NCBI GenBank assembly: GCA_029880385.1
Contig: JAOUOM010000111.1
Coordinates: 1 to 6,648 of the forward strand
DNA length: 6,648 nucleotides
Origin: Cyclobacteriaceae bacterium
Lineage (GTDB): Bacteria; Bacteroidota; Bacteroidia; Cytophagales; Cyclobacteriaceae
Direction of reading: 5' to 3'
The stretch's first letter is position 1. Each line of letters begins with the position of its first letter. Made by a program: the position numbers and the translations under genes. Below are positions 5,931-6,648 of this stretch, piece by piece. Below the pieces are notes generated by a model, which searched no databases, was not told where the DNA came from, and was given only the letters and a program-made list of their open reading frames with translations.

Positions 5931-6590
5931 ATGACACTTCACAGGGAAGGAAACTTCATTATACCGATTTCAGCCGTTATTTTATCGTTGCTCTATCTCT
6001 TATTGACCTGGCTCCTTCCCTTTGAGCTTTCCCATTGGCTATTTGGGCTGGCAGGCCTGGTTACGTGGGCTCTCATCATCCACTTTTTCCGTGTCCCGTC
6101 CATTGATACCCCGCAGGGTGAAAAACTGGTCATTGCACCGGCAGAAGGCAAAGTGGTGGTAATCGAACAAACACACGAAAGCGAATACCTGGGGGAAGAC
6201 CGCATACAGGTTTCCATTTTCATGTCCCCACTCAATGTACATGTGAACCGGAGCCCCGTCAATGCCAAAATCTCGTACTACAAATACCATCCGGGTAAAT
6301 TCCTGGTAGCCTGGCACCCTAAATCCAGTACGGATAACGAACGGACTTCCATCGGGTATGAAATGGCCGATGGCACAAAACTCCTTATGAGGCAGATAGC
6401 AGGAGCACTGGCCCGCAGGATTCGCTTTTACAAACAAGCGGGAGATCCTGTCAATGGGGGACAAGAGGTAGGCTTTATCCGCTTTGGTAGCCGGGTAGAC
6501 GTGTTTTTACCGCTCAATGCCCGGATCAAAGTAAAAATTGGCGACAAAACCTCCGGGGGCGAAACGATCATTGCCGAATTGCCTGCATAA
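5931..6590 (+). CDS. psd: Phosphatidylserine decarboxylase proenzyme, short membrane-anchored type
   Basis: Psd is a pyruvoyl enzyme that removes CO2 from phosphatidylserine to give phosphatidylethanolamine at the cytoplasmic face of the inner membrane. The 219 residues match the short Psd-related family (archaeal/Bacteroidota type). Seen: two N-terminal membrane helices (about 9-30 and 34-53) and a soluble domain with VIAPAEGKVVVIE (67-79), FMSPLNVHVNR with the family His104, KYHPGKFLVAWHPKSSTDNERT, RQIAGALARRI (154-164), and the self-cleavage site FGS at Gly186-Ser187, followed by RVDVFLP. Cleavage there would leave a 186-residue beta chain and a 33-residue alpha chain with an N-terminal pyruvoyl group. 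The conserved aspartate of the PADG motif is Glu72 here. The gene starts one base after the dehydrogenase stop, behind an AGGAGG site, so it shares that transcript. It completes the pathway that CdsA opens; phosphatidylserine synthase lies elsewhere. Confidence 0.93.
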   Translation: MTLHREGNFIIPISAVILSLLYLLLTWLLPFELSHWLFGLAGLVTWALIIHFFRVPSIDTPQGEKLVIAPAEGKVVVIEQTHESEYLGEDRIQVSIFMSPLNVHVNRSPVNAKISYYKYHPGKFLVAWHPKSSTDNERTSIGYEMADGTKLLMRQIAGALARRIRFYKQAGDPVNGGQEVGFIRFGSRVDVFLPLNARIKVKIGDKTSGGETIIAELPA

Positions 6591-6606
6591 TCTGGCGAAA
6601 ATTTGT

Positions 6607-6614
6607 TAGCTTGT
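6607..6614 (+). promoter_or_regulatory. Possible degenerate -7 box for the gene to the right of psd
   Basis: TAGCTTGT sits in a TGTTAGCTT stretch that is also found at the promoter before the dehydrogenase gene (4601-4609 with the preceding T). It lacks one T of TAnnTTTG. It lies 23 bases after the psd stop and 23 bases before an ATG at 6638. No -33 element is evident, so this is a weaker candidate than the other three. Confidence 0.35.
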
Positions 6615-6637
6615 GTCCAAGCTTTACACTGACGAAT

Positions 6638-6648
6638 ATGTCTTCCGA
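6638..6648 (+). CDS. Possible start of the next gene (cut by window edge)
   Basis: An ATG followed by TCT TCC GA gives only Met-Ser-Ser plus a partial codon. It is proposed because it follows a 47-base gap with a promoter-like TAGCTTGT and the same strand continues. There is too little sequence to name a product, and no clear ribosome site is seen. Confidence 0.35.

Noticed and set aside
1..6648. Defence island, mobile element or secondary-metabolite system
   Set aside because: All recognisable genes are core metabolism, transport or membrane functions. There are no transposases, integrases, nucleases, inverted terminal repeats or direct-repeat arrays, and base and codon use look even throughout. 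CPBP proteases can serve in bacteriocin immunity, but no bacteriocin gene is nearby.

Overview
The window looks like ordinary chromosomal housekeeping DNA from a member of the Bacteroidota. This rests on three things: promoter -7 boxes of the form TAnnTTTG, a short two-helix phosphatidylserine decarboxylase of the kind common in that phylum, and a CPBP protease / DUF2007 / cdsA gene string. The genus cannot be resolved from what is visible. Genes are packed tightly, no intergenic stretch exceeds about 71 bases, and I see no RNA gene, insertion sequence, CRISPR array, phage gene or other sign of recent transfer.

Left part (1-2595): the 3' half of a DASS/SLC13-type sodium-coupled anion symporter runs in from the left edge on the + strand. 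It converges on, and overlaps by 21 bases, a minus-strand pair. That pair is dusB (tRNA-dihydrouridine synthase, first gene) followed by an EamA/DMT-family transporter, joined by an ATGA stop/start overlap.

Middle (2596-4583): a 39-base divergent spacer carries two exact TAnnTTTG boxes pointing at each other, one for each direction. To the right are three + strand genes in three different frames, nested by overlaps of 26 and 8 bases: a CPBP-family intramembrane protease, a 68-residue DUF2007 protein, and CdsA, which makes CDP-diacylglycerol. Both dusB and cdsA appear to start at TTG.

Right part (4584-6648): a 71-base gap with a third exact -7 box leads to a hexameric-type glutamate dehydrogenase, followed after one base by psd (phosphatidylserine decarboxylase). 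CdsA and Psd are the entry and exit steps of phosphatidylethanolamine synthesis; the phosphatidylserine synthase between them is not in the window. A further 47-base gap repeats part of the promoter sequence and ends in what may be the start of the next gene.

I found no convincing undescribed system. The points most worth a second look are the face-to-face promoter pair, the reused TAGCTTTG promoter core, the uncharacterised DUF2007 protein locked between a membrane protease and CdsA, the dehydrogenase lying between two phospholipid genes, and an Asp-to-Glu difference in a conserved Psd motif.
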